64,000 bases of DNA from UBA1366 sp047602575 (GCA_047602575.1 JASGGY010000003.1:806001-870000); one strand, 5' to 3'. Positions 51,448 to 60,400 are shown, counted from the first letter of the stretch. The notes: a model not told the origin generated them from the sequence alone. Made by a program: numbers and translations.

Positions 51448-52800
51448 TTAGTAGGCGACGCCCTGCCACTTCATGGCGTCTGCGACTTTCAGGAAGCCTG
51501 CGATGTTTGCGCCGGCGACCAGATTGCCCTTGCTGCCGAAATCCTCGGCGGCTTTGTATGCGTTATGGAAAATATTTTTCATGATGTTCTTGAGCTTCGC
51601 GTCCACTTCCTCGAACGTCCAGCTCAGGCGCTCGGAGTTCTGTGACATTTCAAGTGCGGAGGTTGCGACACCGCCGGCATTGGCAGCCTTTGCAGGTCCG
51701 AACAGCACGCCCGCGGCAAGGAATTTCTCAACCGCGTCCGGGGTGGACGGCATGTTTGCGCCCTCCGCCACGGCAATCACGCCGTTCTTGATGAGGATAT
51801 CGGCAGAAGCGCCGTCCAGCTCGTTCTGCGTCGCGCAGGGCAGCGCGATATCGCAGGGGATCGTCCAGATGCCCGCACAGCCCGGGGTGTAAACCGCGCC
51901 CGCTTTTCTTTGGGCATATTCGCTGATGCGCTTGCGCTCAACCTCTTTGATGGTTTTGACGAGCGCAAGGTCAATGCCGTCCTTGTCATAAATATATCCG
52001 GAGGAATCGGAAAGCGCAACGACTTTACCGCCGAGCTGGGTGACCTTTTCCGTGGCGTAAATCGCAACGTTGCCCGAGCCGGAGATTACAACGGTCTTGC
52101 CGGCGATGGAGGTGTTCTGCATCGCGCCGAGCATTTCTTCGGTGAAATAAGTCAAGCCGTAGCCGGTGGCTTCGGTTCTGACCAGCGAACCGCCGTAGCT
52201 TAAGCCCTTGCCCGTCAGAACGCCGGTGAATTCGTTTCTCAGGCGCTTGTATTGACCGTACATAAAGCCGATTTCGCGCGCGCCCACGCCGATGTCGCCT
52301 GCGGGAACGTCAGTGTCCGCGCCGATGTGCTTGGAAAGCTCCGTCATAAAGCTCTGGCAGAAGCGCATGATTTCGCCGTCGGATTTGCCCTTGGGGTCAA
52401 AGTCCGCGCCGCCCTTGCCGCCGCCGATGGGAAGCCCTGTCAGGCTGTTTTTGAAAATCTGCTCAAAGCCCAGGAATTTGATAACCGACTGGTTGACCGA
52501 CGGGTGCAGCCTTAACCCGCCTTTATAAGGACCGATTGCGGAGTTGAACTGAATGCGGAAACCGCGGTTTACACGGACGACACCCTTGTCGTCCACCCAC
52601 GAAACGCGGAAATGGATCTGACGCTCCGGCTCGACAATGCGCTCTAAAATGCCCGCATTGATGATGTCGGGGCGCTGTGCGGCAACGGGAACAAGGCTCT
52701 CGAGAACCTCCTTGACTGCTTGCAGGAATTCTGTTTCGCCGGGGTTTCTCGCTTCCACGCGGTTGTAAAGCTCTGCGATATATGCTGCGGCTGTTTGCAT
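51448..52800 (-). CDS. gdhA: glutamate dehydrogenase (NADP type)
   Basis: This 450-residue hexameric-type enzyme aminates 2-oxoglutarate to glutamate. It shows VNRGFRIQFNSAIGPYKGGL, GLPIGGGKGGADFDPKGK (catalytic Lys), VPAGDIGVGAREIGFMYGQ and a Rossmann VVISGSGNVAIYATEK. Length and motifs match bacterial GdhA of family I. The start has only a distant AAAGGA (12 bases), with an AAAGGATG overlapping it. Confidence 0.97.
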   Translation of the reverse strand: MQTAAAYIAELYNRVEARNPGETEFLQAVKEVLESLVPVAAQRPDIINAGILERIVEPERQIHFRVSWVDDKGVVRVNRGFRIQFNSAIGPYKGGLRLHPSVNQSVIKFLGFEQIFKNSLTGLPIGGGKGGADFDPKGKSDGEIMRFCQSFMTELSKHIGADTDVPAGDIGVGAREIGFMYGQYKRLRNEFTGVLTGKGLSYGGSLVRTEATGYGLTYFTEEMLGAMQNTSIAGKTVVISGSGNVAIYATEKVTQLGGKVVALSDSSGYIYDKDGIDLALVKTIKEVERKRISEYAQRKAGAVYTPGCAGIWTIPCDIALPCATQNELDGASADILIKNGVIAVAEGANMPSTPDAVEKFLAAGVLFGPAKAANAGGVATSALEMSQNSERLSWTFEEVDAKLKNIMKNIFHNAYKAAEDFGSKGNLVAGANIAGFLKVADAMKWQGVAY

Positions 52801-52844
52801 CGAAATCTAACATCCTTTCAATGATCTGTTTGTTCTCTATGGTT

Positions 52845-52873
52845 AGTTTAGCACAATTATTCACATAATACAA
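52845..52873 (-). promoter_or_regulatory. promoter of gdhA
   Basis: On the minus strand TTGTAT and TAAACT are 17 bases apart with an extended -10 TGC. The 52874-53083 gap beyond it is very AT-rich and shows nothing else. Confidence 0.6.
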
Positions 52874-53083
52874 TACTTTTGAAATGATTTTTCATTTATT
52901 TTATATTTTATTTATATTATATTATCCATTATAGTCATGTTGCACAATTTATATTTATGTTTTTATGTTTGGTATTTTTATTTGACTTTAAATGTTGTTC
53001 TTTTGCGCACGTTTTGAACGATGAAATAGTCAAAACACCTTTCTTTTTTGTGAAAATTTTATCTTCACGCCACGCAAAGTGGA

Positions 53084-53112
53084 TTGTATTCGTTCCCATA
53101 CTATGTTATAAT
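53084..53112 (+). promoter_or_regulatory. promoter of the CotH protein gene
   Basis: TTGTAT and TATAAT are 17 bases apart, 44 bases before the ATG. Confidence 0.72.
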
Positions 53113-53155
53113 GGCAGTGAGCCGGGTTGTTCTCCGGCGAAAGGGAGGATAAAAA

Positions 53156-56100
53156 ATGAAAAGTACGCATGGTTATAACGCCGTGAAAAAGCTGCTTTCG
53201 CTCGTGCTGGCGGGCGCGCTCGCGGTCACGATGACGGAGCTTCCCGCCGCAGAGCTGCTCAAGGCTTCCGCCGACGGCGTTTCGGTCACAATCAACGAGG
53301 TCTGCACCAGCAACGACGGAGAAAACGGCAACCTCACCGGCGCCGTTGACAACAAGGGTGAATACTGCGACTGGGTCGAGCTTTATAACAGCGCTTCCGC
53401 CACCGCCGACATCTCCGGCTGGACGCTGGTCAAGGACGGCTCAAGCTCCTATGCGCTGCCCGTCGGAACAAGCATCCCCGCCGGCGGTTATCTGATTGTC
53501 TATTGCTGCAAGACCTATACCGGCGACATGGCAATCCCCCACGCAGGCTATAACATTTCCAGCGACGGCGCGGCGCTTGCGCTCAACAACGGTGCAACAG
53601 CGATTGACAGCGTCACCGTTCCCGCAATCAGCGCGGACACCGTTTATGCCCGCAAGCCCGACGGAACGGGCGCGTTCGCCAATCTGCTGCCCACGCCCGG
53701 CGCGTCAAACAACGCGGCAAGAAGCGCGATTCCCTGCAACGCACCTGTTTTCTCACAGGAGAGCGGATATTATGCGGATGCGTTTGACCTCACGCTGACC
53801 ACCGATGCGGGCAACACCATTTATTACACCACCGACGGCACAGACCCGCAGACCAGCGCAACGCGCATCAAGTATACCACGCCCTTACATATCTACGACC
53901 GCAGCAACGACCCTTGCGTTCTTGCGACAAAAGTTCCGACTTCTGAAATCACTCCGTGGGCGGACAATCAGGCAAGACTGCCCGCCAACAGCGCCGTTGA
54001 CAAGGGCACGGTCATCCGCGCCTGCACATTCTCCGCCGCGAGCGAGTACAGCGCGACGGTGACAAAGAGCTATTTTGTCGGCATCACCACCGCCGATCAC
54101 AACTCCCTGCCCGTGGTTTCCATCACCACCGACCCTGCGAATTTATTTGACTCCGCCATCGGCATCAACGTGCTGGGCGATGTTTATGACGATTATGTAG
54201 CCGGCGGCGGCTGGGATACCGGGAACCCGCCTGCCAACTACAACCAGAAGGGCAAGGAATGGGAGCGCCCGATCCACATCGATTTCTTTGAATCCGACGG
54301 TACGCTCAAGCTTTCTCAGGACGCGGGCATCCGCACACAGGGCGCGTATTCGAGAAATGATTACCAGAAAAGCTTCCGCCTTTACGCGCGCGACGAATAC
54401 GGAACAAAGACCTTTGACTATCCGTTCTTTGCCGGCTTGACCAAAGAAGACGGCTCGGGCGATGCGCTGACCAGCTTTAAAACGCTCGTCCTGCGCAACG
54501 GCGGCAACGACACCGTTTACACCAAATTCAAAGACAGCTATATTCAGTCGCTTGTTGCCGACCGCGGCTTTGACACCCAGACCGGACGTGCCTGCGTGGT
54601 GTTCATCGACGGCGAATACTGGGGCTTGTATACCCTTCAGGAGGATTACAGCGACAATTATTTCGAGGACAATTACGACGTGGACAACGACAACGTGATT
54701 GTTTATAAAACCGGCGAGATCGACGAGGGCGAGGAAAGCGACGTTGATTATTTCAACGCCATGATGACCTACGCGAGAACCCACGATCTGTCCGTCACCG
54801 CCAATTATAACACCATGAGCAATTACCTTGACCTTGACAGCTTTGCCGACTACATGGCGACCGAGATTTACATCGCGAACGAGGACTGGCCCGGCAACAA
54901 CTACGCCCTCTGGCGCGCGCGGGAAACTGACGCGGCGAACCCCTACGCCGACGGCAAGTGGCGGATGCTGTTCTATGACACCGAAATGGGCGTCTATCAT
55001 TATGGCAATTATTCCACCAGTCCAGGCTACAACAACTTAACAAATATCCTGAACAACAATTCCGACTACCTTCCCATCCTGTTCAACAAGCTGATGAAAA
55101 ACAAAGCGTTCAAGGAGAAATTCGTCACCGCGATGCTGGACATCTGCAACGTGAATTTCAACAACACCCGCTGCACGGATATCATGGAATCGTTTATTGA
55201 CGCCTATTATCCGGAGTTGAACAACTTCTTCGCGCGCTTCCCGACCTGGGCAAACCGCTCCAACGCAACGGACGGCTGTATTGACCGCATGAAAGAATTT
55301 CTCAGACTGCGTCCGACCTATATCCCGCAGTTCCTTGACACATCACTGAGTCTAGGCACGGCATACACCCTCAAGGTTTCTTCCACCGCAGGTGGAACAG
55401 TGACAATCAACTCCTCCGACCTGCCCCTGCCGCAGTCGTTCAGCGGCAAATATTTCTCCGATTACAACGTTACCCTCACCGCAACCCCGCAGGATGGCTA
55501 TGTGTTCAAGGGCTGGACGGGTTCGGTTTCGTCCACTTCTTCCACGTTAAAATTCAAGCGCAGTACCGATGCGGGTATAACGGCGGTATTCGTACCGGCA
55601 GACGACACAGCCTCCTACCACACCGTGACCTACACCTTAGGCACAGAAACCTATACCGCGCTGGTTGCGGACGGCGGAAGCCTCGCCGTCCCTGATGCCG
55701 CCTTTGCAAAAACGGGTTACACGGTGACTTATTCCGCACAGGCGCTCAATGTAAAAAGCGATCTTTCCATCACCGTCACCCGCACACCGATCACCTACAC
55801 CGTGAAATTCAACGCCAACGGCGGAACCGGTACCATGGCAAGCCAGACGCTCACCTACGACAAGGCGGCAAATCTCAAGACCTTGGCCTTCACCCGAAAG
55901 GGCTATCTGTTCACAGGCTGGGCGAAAACGACAAGCGGCGGCGCGCAGTACAAAGCCGGCGCATCGGTAAAAAACCTCTCCACCACCAAGAACGCGACCA
56001 TCAACCTTTACGCGGTTTGGCGCAAGGATCTGACCGTCTGCACCGTTTCATCCATCGCCGCGCAGATCTGTAACAACAGCACCCTGCGTCCGGCTGTCAC

Positions 56101-56524
56101 GGTGAAATCAGGCTCGACGACACTCAAGTCCGGCAAGGATTATTCAATCTCTTATAAGAACAACATCTACCCCGGCACTGCAACCGCGACCATCACCGGC
56201 ATCGGCATTTACACCGGAACCATCACAAAGACTTTTAAAATCAGCCTCAACAAGCCCGTGCTGACCATCGAAGCGGCATCCAAAACGCTTACCGTGCGCT
56301 GGGCAAAAGTCTACGGTGCGACCGGTTACGAGCTGCTGCGCGCGACCTCCAAGACCGGTACATACAAGAGCGTGAAGGTGGTTGCCTCAACCACCACCGG
56401 CTTGAAAAACACAGGACTGACCGCGGGCAAAACCTATTATTACAAGGTCATCGCGTTCCGCGAGGTCAACGGCAAGCGCGCTTACACCGCAACCTCGGCA
56501 ATAAAGTCAGCAAAAGCAAAATAA
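53156..56524 (+). CDS. secreted CotH-kinase multidomain protein
   Basis: This 1122-residue exported protein starts with a signal peptide (KKLLSLVLAGALAVTMTEL). A lamin-tail-like domain follows (about 45-165; INEVCTSNDGENG, DWVELYN, ISGWTL), then a chitobiase-C-like domain (about 195-310; YYTTDGTDPQ). The CotH kinase-like domain is at about 320-740, with IRTQGAYSRNDYQKSFRLY, ACVVFIDGEYWGLYTLQEDY and KWRMLFYDTEMGVY. Then come InlB/Listeria-Bacteroides-type repeats (KGYLFTGWAKTTSGGAQYKA) and a fibronectin-type domain at the end (VRWAKVYGATGYELLRAT). CotH folds phosphorylate proteins in spores; similar LTD-CotH proteins are secreted in gut Clostridia, where substrates are unknown. There is no sortase motif. 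AGGGAGGA precedes the ATG. Confidence 0.88.
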   Translation: MKSTHGYNAVKKLLSLVLAGALAVTMTELPAAELLKASADGVSVTINEVCTSNDGENGNLTGAVDNKGEYCDWVELYNSASATADISGWTLVKDGSSSYALPVGTSIPAGGYLIVYCCKTYTGDMAIPHAGYNISSDGAALALNNGATAIDSVTVPAISADTVYARKPDGTGAFANLLPTPGASNNAARSAIPCNAPVFSQESGYYADAFDLTLTTDAGNTIYYTTDGTDPQTSATRIKYTTPLHIYDRSNDPCVLATKVPTSEITPWADNQARLPANSAVDKGTVIRACTFSAASEYSATVTKSYFVGITTADHNSLPVVSITTDPANLFDSAIGINVLGDVYDDYVAGGGWDTGNPPANYNQKGKEWERPIHIDFFESDGTLKLSQDAGIRTQGAYSRNDYQKSFRLYARDEYGTKTFDYPFFAGLTKEDGSGDALTSFKTLVLRNGGNDTVYTKFKDSYIQSLVADRGFDTQTGRACVVFIDGEYWGLYTLQEDYSDNYFEDNYDVDNDNVIVYKTGEIDEGEESDVDYFNAMMTYARTHDLSVTANYNTMSNYLDLDSFADYMATEIYIANEDWPGNNYALWRARETDAANPYADGKWRMLFYDTEMGVYHYGNYSTSPGYNNLTNILNNNSDYLPILFNKLMKNKAFKEKFVTAMLDICNVNFNNTRCTDIMESFIDAYYPELNNFFARFPTWANRSNATDGCIDRMKEFLRLRPTYIPQFLDTSLSLGTAYTLKVSSTAGGTVTINSSDLPLPQSFSGKYFSDYNVTLTATPQDGYVFKGWTGSVSSTSSTLKFKRSTDAGITAVFVPADDTASYHTVTYTLGTETYTALVADGGSLAVPDAAFAKTGYTVTYSAQALNVKSDLSITVTRTPITYTVKFNANGGTGTMASQTLTYDKAANLKTLAFTRKGYLFTGWAKTTSGGAQYKAGASVKNLSTTKNATINLYAVWRKDLTVCTVSSIAAQICNNSTLRPAVTVKSGSTTLKSGKDYSISYKNNIYPGTATATITGIGIYTGTITKTFKISLNKPVLTIEAASKTLTVRWAKVYGATGYELLRATSKTGTYKSVKVVASTTTGLKNTGLTAGKTYYYKVIAFREVNGKRAYTATSAIKSAKAK

Positions 56525-56535
56525 CCGCACAAATA

Positions 56536-56568
56536 AAACAGCCCGTACCGTTTGGTGCGGGCTGTTTC
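56536..56568 (+). terminator. terminator of the CotH gene
   Basis: Stem AACAGCCCGtACC / GGTgCGGGCTGTT, followed by TC only, directly after the stop. Confidence 0.7.
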
Positions 56569-56585
56569 AGACTGTAGATTAACCC

Positions 56586-56920
56586 TCCCAAAGGGTGCAT
56601 GCACCCTTTGGAACCCCTTTGTTTTTGTAATTATGCGTTTGTTGCCTGTTGTACTTTGAGCAAATTAGACATTTTGTAGTTTTTCGTTTCATTATACTGG
56701 TGTAAAGTCATAAAATAAAGAGCTTGTGCAGAAAACGCACAAGCTCTTTTTGCAATCTCATACCCATGTAATAACTGATAGATACCATGAAATTACATAA
56801 AACGCTCAAGGTAAATATGATCACAAATGTATTAGTAAACTAAAACAAAGGGTTTCCAAAGGGGGCATGCCCCCTTTGGTGGGGGGAGTCCAGAGGGGGC
56901 AACGCCCCCTTTGGTCAAGG
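56586..56920. repeat. paired palindromic intergenic element E3
   Basis: Left end palindrome at 56588-56611 and right end palindromes at 56856-56879 and about 56892-56914, in inverse orientation. The core has the same GAGCTTGTGC...GCACAAGCTC terminator-like hairpin (56730-56758, with TTTTT here) as E2 and is about three-quarters identical to it by eye. It fills the 413-base gap after the CotH gene. Confidence 0.8.
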
Positions 56921-56937
56921 CGCACAGTTGTAAGCGG

Positions 56938-57279
56938 CTATCTCCGTTTGCACTTTTTTGCGACATACCACATTTCCGCGATGATTCCAGCGACGATCAC
57001 CGCCGAAAAAACAATCACAAACGGAAGAATGGACGCTTCCGACATTTTGCACGCGTCAATGCGGTACATCAGCCATGCGAACGGATAGAGCATCAGCGAA
57101 ATCACCGCCATAAGCGTTCCGCTGGCGCGGCAAAGCTTCTTCTCGTCGTATTGTTGTTTTTCTTCCGCAGAAAGCGTGTTGTAGCCGGCAATCAGCCAGA
57201 TTCCCTTGCCCATGAGCTGGAATACTGAAAGCACCGAAAACACAACCGCCAGCACGAGAATCAGAATGACGGCAGCCAT
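56938..57279 (-). CDS. DUF3784 family membrane protein
   Basis: This 113-residue protein has three membrane segments and the family signature G-IWLIAGYNTLSAEEKQQYDE-KKLCR between the first and second. Function unknown; such proteins are abundant in Clostridia. AAAGGGG precedes the ATG, and that site lies inside a 35-base repeat shared with the upstream gene junction. Confidence 0.8.
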   Translation of the reverse strand: MAAVILILVLAVVFSVLSVFQLMGKGIWLIAGYNTLSAEEKQQYDEKKLCRASGTLMAVISLMLYPFAWLMYRIDACKMSEASILPFVIVFSAVIVAGIIAEMWYVAKKCKRR

Positions 57280-57289
57280 TGCTGCATCC

Positions 57290-57324
57290 CCTTTCTTTAC
57301 TCCGCCGCGAACAGATTTGTTTCC
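57290..57324. repeat. 35-bp gene-end repeat, copy 1
   Basis: Thirty-five bases, with one mismatch to 58280-58314. Each copy encodes the last eight residues ETNLFAAE, the stop, and the next gene's ribosome binding site. Confidence 0.85.
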
Positions 57325-58268
57325 GCGTGGGACAATTCCTCCCGCATCCGCCGGATGAACCAGAGAAATTCCTCCTCATCCTCATACGGCGATGGTTCTG
57401 TGATTCTGTAATCAATCGGTCCGGACGGAAAATCATCGTTCAGATAACGGGGAAACAGATGGCAGTGAATATGTGGGAAGGAATTGGAATGTAGCTCATA
57501 ATTAATTTTCACCGCACCGGTAACGCTGCGCAGCGCCTTTCCCACCTGTTGAACATCACGCATAAAGCCTGTCATTTCCGCTGCCGGAATGTCCTCGAAA
57601 TTCACATTATGCTGTTTGATCACCACATGGCATTTTCCGAATAATCTGCCCTGTGCATCCCGCTCTGCGACTGCGTAAGAACAGGCAAGCTTTGCGATGT
57701 CCAGATTTGAATCCGGCATCGGCGCATGGTTGCAGCACAAACAGTTTTCTTCCTTTGCGTACCTGTCATATTCCGGATAGCGGTAATGAAAGCTTCCTCC
57801 CCCGCGCTTGAAATCCGGGGCAAGCACCATCTGACAGCGTGGATTGCCCCGATGGTCGAAAAGGGTATGATCCGTTTCCACAAAGCCGGCATTCCGGTAA
57901 GCCGCCCTTGCGGGAAGCTCCGCCGCGTATTCCTCGCGGAAGGTTTCCACCGTGACGGGTTTCGTGCGATCAAGCTGCCGCAAGGCTATCGTGAGCAGTT
58001 GCGTGCCGATCCCCCTGCCGCGATACTGTGCGAAAACCCCGAACCATGTAATGCGGTTGTGCGTTCTCGAAAAGCCGATGATCCCGCATAAATTCCCACT
58101 CCGCCGATCAACGGCAGCCAGCGCTTCAAATTTCGACAGCTTCCTGTCCATATAAGCATGGAACTCCGGATCAGTTTGCATAACCGGATTTTCGAAAATC
58201 ATTGCAACATCACCTGCAAGCGCCGTCCATGCCGGCTTATCCGCCGGTGTCGCCCATCTGATTAACAT
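57297..58268 (-). CDS. GNAT acetyltransferase-HIT hydrolase fusion
   Basis: The first half (1-150) is a GNAT domain with FGVFAQYRGRGIGTQLLTIA as its acetyl-CoA loop. The second half (about 165-323) is a HIT domain: CCNHAPMPDSNL as the N-terminal loop, FGKCHVVIKQHNVNFEDI, and the triad SFPHIHCHLFPRYL. The combination of an acetyltransferase and a nucleotidyl hydrolase/transferase in one chain is unusual; the HIT part could remove an AMP or nucleotide by-product (inference). The start is ATG 58268 (10 bases after AAAGGA), or ATG 58274. Its C-terminus ETNLFAAE matches the preceding gene. Confidence 0.85.
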   Translation of the reverse strand: MLIRWATPADKPAWTALAGDVAMIFENPVMQTDPEFHAYMDRKLSKFEALAAVDRRSGNLCGIIGFSRTHNRITWFGVFAQYRGRGIGTQLLTIALRQLDRTKPVTVETFREEYAAELPARAAYRNAGFVETDHTLFDHRGNPRCQMVLAPDFKRGGGSFHYRYPEYDRYAKEENCLCCNHAPMPDSNLDIAKLACSYAVAERDAQGRLFGKCHVVIKQHNVNFEDIPAAEMTGFMRDVQQVGKALRSVTGAVKINYELHSNSFPHIHCHLFPRYLNDDFPSGPIDYRITEPSPYEDEEEFLWFIRRMREELSHAETNLFAAE

Positions 58269-58279
58269 ACACATACCGT

Positions 58280-58314
58280 CCTTTCTTTACTCCGCCGCGA
58301 ACAGATTCGTTTCC
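58280..58314. repeat. 35-bp gene-end repeat, copy 2
   Basis: Matches 57290-57324 at 34 of 35 bases. It covers the end of the FkbM gene and the ribosome binding site of the GNAT-HIT gene. Confidence 0.85.
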
Positions 58315-59390
58315 CACGCCGGATAATACGGATACTGGCGCAGATAAAGTTTGTACGCGGGATTCATCCCATGCACAAGCAGGGGCAGCTCGAACAAATC
58401 CTCCGGTCTGTGGTACACCGCGCAGCAGAGCTTCGGCTTGTGCCGCGCGATGGTCTGCGCGCTGCCCGCAAGTGCCTCCCGCTCCGCGCCCTCAACGTCG
58501 TATTTGATGTAAGTCGCCCGCGCGCCGGCAAGCGTCGTGTCGAGCCGCAACGCCTGCACGGGAACGGTTTTGAGGTTGGTCATAATTCCGTCCGCGCCCA
58601 CATCGGCGAGCTTTGCCTGCCGCCCCGATCCTTTGGCAAATTCGAGCGTGGTGTCCGAATCCCATGCCGCGCAGTTGTAAAGCGCAATGCCCGCCTTTTC
58701 GCTGAACGCTTCCGTCAGCTTGCGGAAATTACGCCCGTTCGGTTCAAAGGCGGTGACGGACGCATAAGCCCCGCCGGTGAATTCCAGAAACTCCCGCACT
58801 GTGTCGCCGTTGTACGCGCCCAGATCGCAGTAAGCTTCCTCCTCCGCGGGATGCAGGATGCGCTCATAGGCTTCCGCGGGCATGGTGAAAACGCTTTTGA
58901 GAAACGAGATATCACCGGTAATCTTAAACCGGATCACTTGCTCAAACACCGCTCTTGACTGCGCATCGGCAAGCAGCTCGTACACGCGCGATGCCTGATC
59001 CCAGTTGTCAAGCAGCATCTGCTTTGTGAATGCCCCGCCGCCGATGACCGCAGTGTCCGGAAAAAGCAGCTTGTGCCTTGCGGCAATCCGCTCGATTTTT
59101 TCCATCAGCGCCGGATAGCCCGCCGCAAACGCAATCACGACAACAAACTCATCCACCTGCTCTTCCACCTCGGCAAGCGTATGGACCTTATGCCCCGCAA
59201 AGCTATGCCCGCGCACAAACTCGTCGCTCGCGAAAATCCCCGCCTCCGCAATCCCCCGCGCACGGAACTCCCGCAGCAGCTTCAAACACCCGTCACCCAT
59301 CCCGTAAATGAAAATGGGCAGCGCTGTGTTCTTTAAAAAATCCCAGCTTTCTTCAAGCCGCTCAAAAATATGTTTCTCGAATCGTTCCAT
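58287..59390 (-). CDS. FkbM family methyltransferase
   Basis: This 367-residue protein has an N-terminal Rossmann-like region (PIFIYGMGDGCLKLLREF) and a C-terminal FkbM-type SAM methyltransferase domain: AYCDLGAYNGDTVREFLEF (motif I), TAFEPNGRNFRKL and YIKYDVEGAEREALAG. FkbM enzymes methylate hydroxyls of sugars or small molecules; target unknown. I chose ATG 59390, with GGAG 6 bases upstream. Confidence 0.87.
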   Translation of the reverse strand: MERFEKHIFERLEESWDFLKNTALPIFIYGMGDGCLKLLREFRARGIAEAGIFASDEFVRGHSFAGHKVHTLAEVEEQVDEFVVVIAFAAGYPALMEKIERIAARHKLLFPDTAVIGGGAFTKQMLLDNWDQASRVYELLADAQSRAVFEQVIRFKITGDISFLKSVFTMPAEAYERILHPAEEEAYCDLGAYNGDTVREFLEFTGGAYASVTAFEPNGRNFRKLTEAFSEKAGIALYNCAAWDSDTTLEFAKGSGRQAKLADVGADGIMTNLKTVPVQALRLDTTLAGARATYIKYDVEGAEREALAGSAQTIARHKPKLCCAVYHRPEDLFELPLLVHGMNPAYKLYLRQYPYYPAWETNLFAAE

Positions 59391-59402
59391 TTTTTCTCCG
59401 CA

Positions 59403-59427
59403 CAAAAAAACGGCAGAAACCTGCCGC
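59403..59427 (-). terminator. terminator of the PH-domain gene
   Basis: On the minus strand CGGCAG-GTTT-CTGCCG is followed by TTTTTTTG, between the PH-domain gene and the FkbM gene, so the FkbM operon may need read-through or its own promoter. Confidence 0.75.
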
Positions 59428-59439
59428 TTCGTCATTTTA

Positions 59440-59841
59440 TTAAAATTCGCTTGCCAAATCGTCGCTTGCACCAATCATATCGCGTCCGCGGATTTTATAC
59501 TTGTCACGCTGTAAATTAATCTGTGTGTCAAGTTGTTCCAAAACATCGCGCGGTGCTTTGATGCAACGGATTTCTTTCACCGGCGTGTCCACATCGGTAA
59601 CGTAAACCAGAATTGTTCCGCAGCCAAACAGCCGCTGAAAAAAAGGCAGACGCAATTTTTTGTCCGACACACGATACAGCTCACATTCATCCTCGGTCAA
59701 TGATAGAAAGCCCTTGCGTGTAATCAATTTGCTTTCCGTTAAAAAATAACGCGTAAATGAAATCGGCAAGCCGAAAATAGTTCGCTTTTTGTCTGACCAC
59801 AGACAGTCAATCCCTTTTACCTTCACCCCATGCACCCCCAT
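59440..59841 (-). CDS. bacterial PH-domain (YdbT/DUF304-like) protein
   Basis: This 133-residue protein has a bacterial PH fold pattern: LWSDKKRTIFGLPISFTRYF, LTESKLITRKGFLSLTEDEC and LPFFQRLFGCGTILVYVTD, then EIRCIKAPRDVLEQLD. It lacks a membrane segment. Function unknown. Start ATG 59841 has no clear ribosome binding site, and a GTG 18 bases downstream is possible. Confidence 0.75.
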   Translation of the reverse strand: MGVHGVKVKGIDCLWSDKKRTIFGLPISFTRYFLTESKLITRKGFLSLTEDECELYRVSDKKLRLPFFQRLFGCGTILVYVTDVDTPVKEIRCIKAPRDVLEQLDTQINLQRDKYKIRGRDMIGASDDLASEF

Positions 59842-59865
59842 TTTGTTTTACAAACATCCATATCT

Positions 59866-59893
59866 ATTTTACCATATTTTTAACGTTTGTCAA
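59866..59893 (-). promoter_or_regulatory. promoter of the PH-domain gene
   Basis: On the minus strand TTGACA and TAAAAT are 16 bases apart. Confidence 0.65.
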
Positions 59894-60025
59894 GCTGTTT
59901 TACGTAAATGCCGGTAAATTTTTCACAATCCATTCGCCGGATTTTCGCGAAAACACGGATAATTCTCACGTTTCGTGGAATACTGACTCAAGGCAATGCC
60001 GCAACTTTTACTGGAGATGGTTTTC

Positions 60026-60208
60026 ATGGGATTTCAGACGGATGATTATCTGAAAAAAGCCCTGCTCGACACGCAGGAGCGCGTGCGGGATTTCATGCAC
60101 TATTCGGAGAAATTCAGCGCGGGTGAGTTGAAAAGCTTTTTTTCGGATTACGCGAAATCCGAGAGCCTGCAGGCACAGAAGCTGCAAGCCCTCATCGACC
60201 GCACTTAG
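60026..60208 (+). CDS. 60-residue helical protein, unknown
   Basis: The protein begins GFQTDDYLKKALLDTQERVR and is predicted to form two amphipathic helices (to about residue 55) with KFSAGELKSFFSDYAKSESL between. GGAG precedes ATG 60026 by 11-12 bases. No membrane segment or known motif. It may be a stress or spore-coat-associated helical hairpin, but that is a guess. Confidence 0.55.
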   Translation: MGFQTDDYLKKALLDTQERVRDFMHYSEKFSAGELKSFFSDYAKSESLQAQKLQALIDRT

Positions 60209-60215
60209 AGTGCAA

Positions 60216-60248
60216 AGATGCCGTACACAGAAATAGTGTACGGCATCT
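60216..60248. repeat. perfect 13-bp-stem hairpin
   Basis: Stem AGATGCCGTACAC / GTGTACGGCATCT with loop AGAAATA. No T-run follows, so it is not a good terminator. A degenerate right-hand element end (GGGTTTCCAAAGGGG...) follows at 60357-60400. Confidence 0.65.
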
Positions 60249-60400
60249 GACTGAAGTCAAAGAATATGCTCACTTTATCAAGTGCCACAATAGAATCACA
60301 AACCAGTAGCTAAGCACAAGTCAGCTAAGAAAAACACCTGATTATCTCAAAAACAATGGGTTTCCAAAGGGGTTGTTAGGGAGCAGCGCCCCCTGACTAG

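Noticed and set aside
54143..55000. 285-codon minus-strand frame inside the CotH gene
   Set aside because: Antisense shadow caused by codon bias; no motif or ribosome binding site, while the plus strand is strongly coding.
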